NCBI GenBank assembly: GCA_031274385.1
Contig: JAISQH010000608.1
Span: 1 to 5,678, forward strand
Direction of reading: 5' to 3'
Length of the DNA stretch: 5,678 nucleotides
Origin: Planctomycetaceae bacterium
GTDB taxonomy: Bacteria; Planctomycetota; Planctomycetia; Pirellulales; Thermoguttaceae
Shown here: positions 5,579 to 5,678 of the stretch, in pieces
Numbering within the stretch: the stretch's first letter is position 1
Layout: every line of letters starts with the position of its first letter
Notes under the pieces: model-generated
Database searches by the model: none
Told to the model about the DNA's origin: nothing
The model's input: the letters and a program-made list of their open reading frames with translations, nothing else
Made by a program: the position numbers and the translations under genes

Positions 5579-5595
5579 GAACTCCGAAGGAGTTC
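5579..5595. repeat. Palindrome array, unit 2
   Basis: GAACTCC, loop GAA, GGAGTTC: a perfect seven-base stem. With the following CAAT it matches unit 3 read on the other strand at 19 of 20 positions. Confidence 0.75.
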
Positions 5596-5642
5596 AATTT
5601 TGATGTTTGTGGTTACTGTGACAAAGTTAATCCCTTTTTATT

Positions 5643-5659
5643 GAACTCCTACGGAGTTC
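5643..5659. repeat. Palindrome array, unit 3 (inverted)
   Basis: GAACTCC, loop TAC, GGAGTTC: a perfect seven-base stem. Similarity to unit 2 extends outside the palindrome only on the reversed strand (ATTG before it), which shows that this copy is inverted relative to unit 2. The array may continue past the window end. Confidence 0.75.
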
Positions 5660-5678
5660 TCGTTTTGTTTGTACACTT

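Noticed and set aside
5503..5659. CRISPR array
   Set aside because: The repeated units are short palindromes of 15-17 bases in mixed orientation with unequal spacers, and no cas gene is nearby.

Overview
The window looks like a chromosomal stretch of a moderately AT-rich member of the Planctomycetota or a related PVC lineage. This is an inference from two features: secreted EF-hand and FG-GAP/VCBS proteins, which are abundant in that group, and start codons that mostly lack a convincing Shine-Dalgarno sequence. No rRNA or phylogenetic marker is present to confirm it. I recognise four genes. No tRNA, rRNA, CRISPR array, insertion sequence or phage gene is visible.

Layout, left to right. (1) A plus-strand gene at 39-1085 encodes a secreted protein with two separated EF-hand pairs. 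(2) A convergent intergenic region at 1086-1382 holds a possible bidirectional terminator, one copy of a dispersed 22-base repeat, and an 83-base double-hairpin element (1198-1280) with GTAG and CTAC ends, organised like a REPIN/BIME. (3) A minus-strand pair, hisG (2497-1625) then thiS (1583-1383), is separated by 41 bases of an AT-rich tandem repeat. They are probably co-transcribed. HisG is the long, self-regulated ATP phosphoribosyltransferase that opens histidine synthesis. ThiS is the sulfur carrier for the thiamine thiazole ring. (4) A divergent intergenic region of about 500 bases (2498-2994) carries a cluster of GTCAGT motifs next to hisG, an inverted copy of the dispersed repeat, a hairpin, two short tandem repeats and a candidate promoter for the next gene. 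(5) A plus-strand gene at 2995-5361 encodes a secreted 788-residue protein with nine FG-GAP/VCBS calcium loops. (6) A downstream region of 317 bases (5362-5678) holds a third copy of the dispersed repeat and a palindrome array that may continue past the window edge.

The genes form two themes. The outer two encode exported, probably calcium-binding proteins of unknown partner. The inner two are cytoplasmic biosynthetic genes. I see no evidence that the two themes work together. The most distinctive content is in the intergenic DNA, where several unrelated short palindromic or repeated families sit side by side. I found no convincing undescribed protein system. The REPIN-like element and the 3' palindrome array are the best leads.
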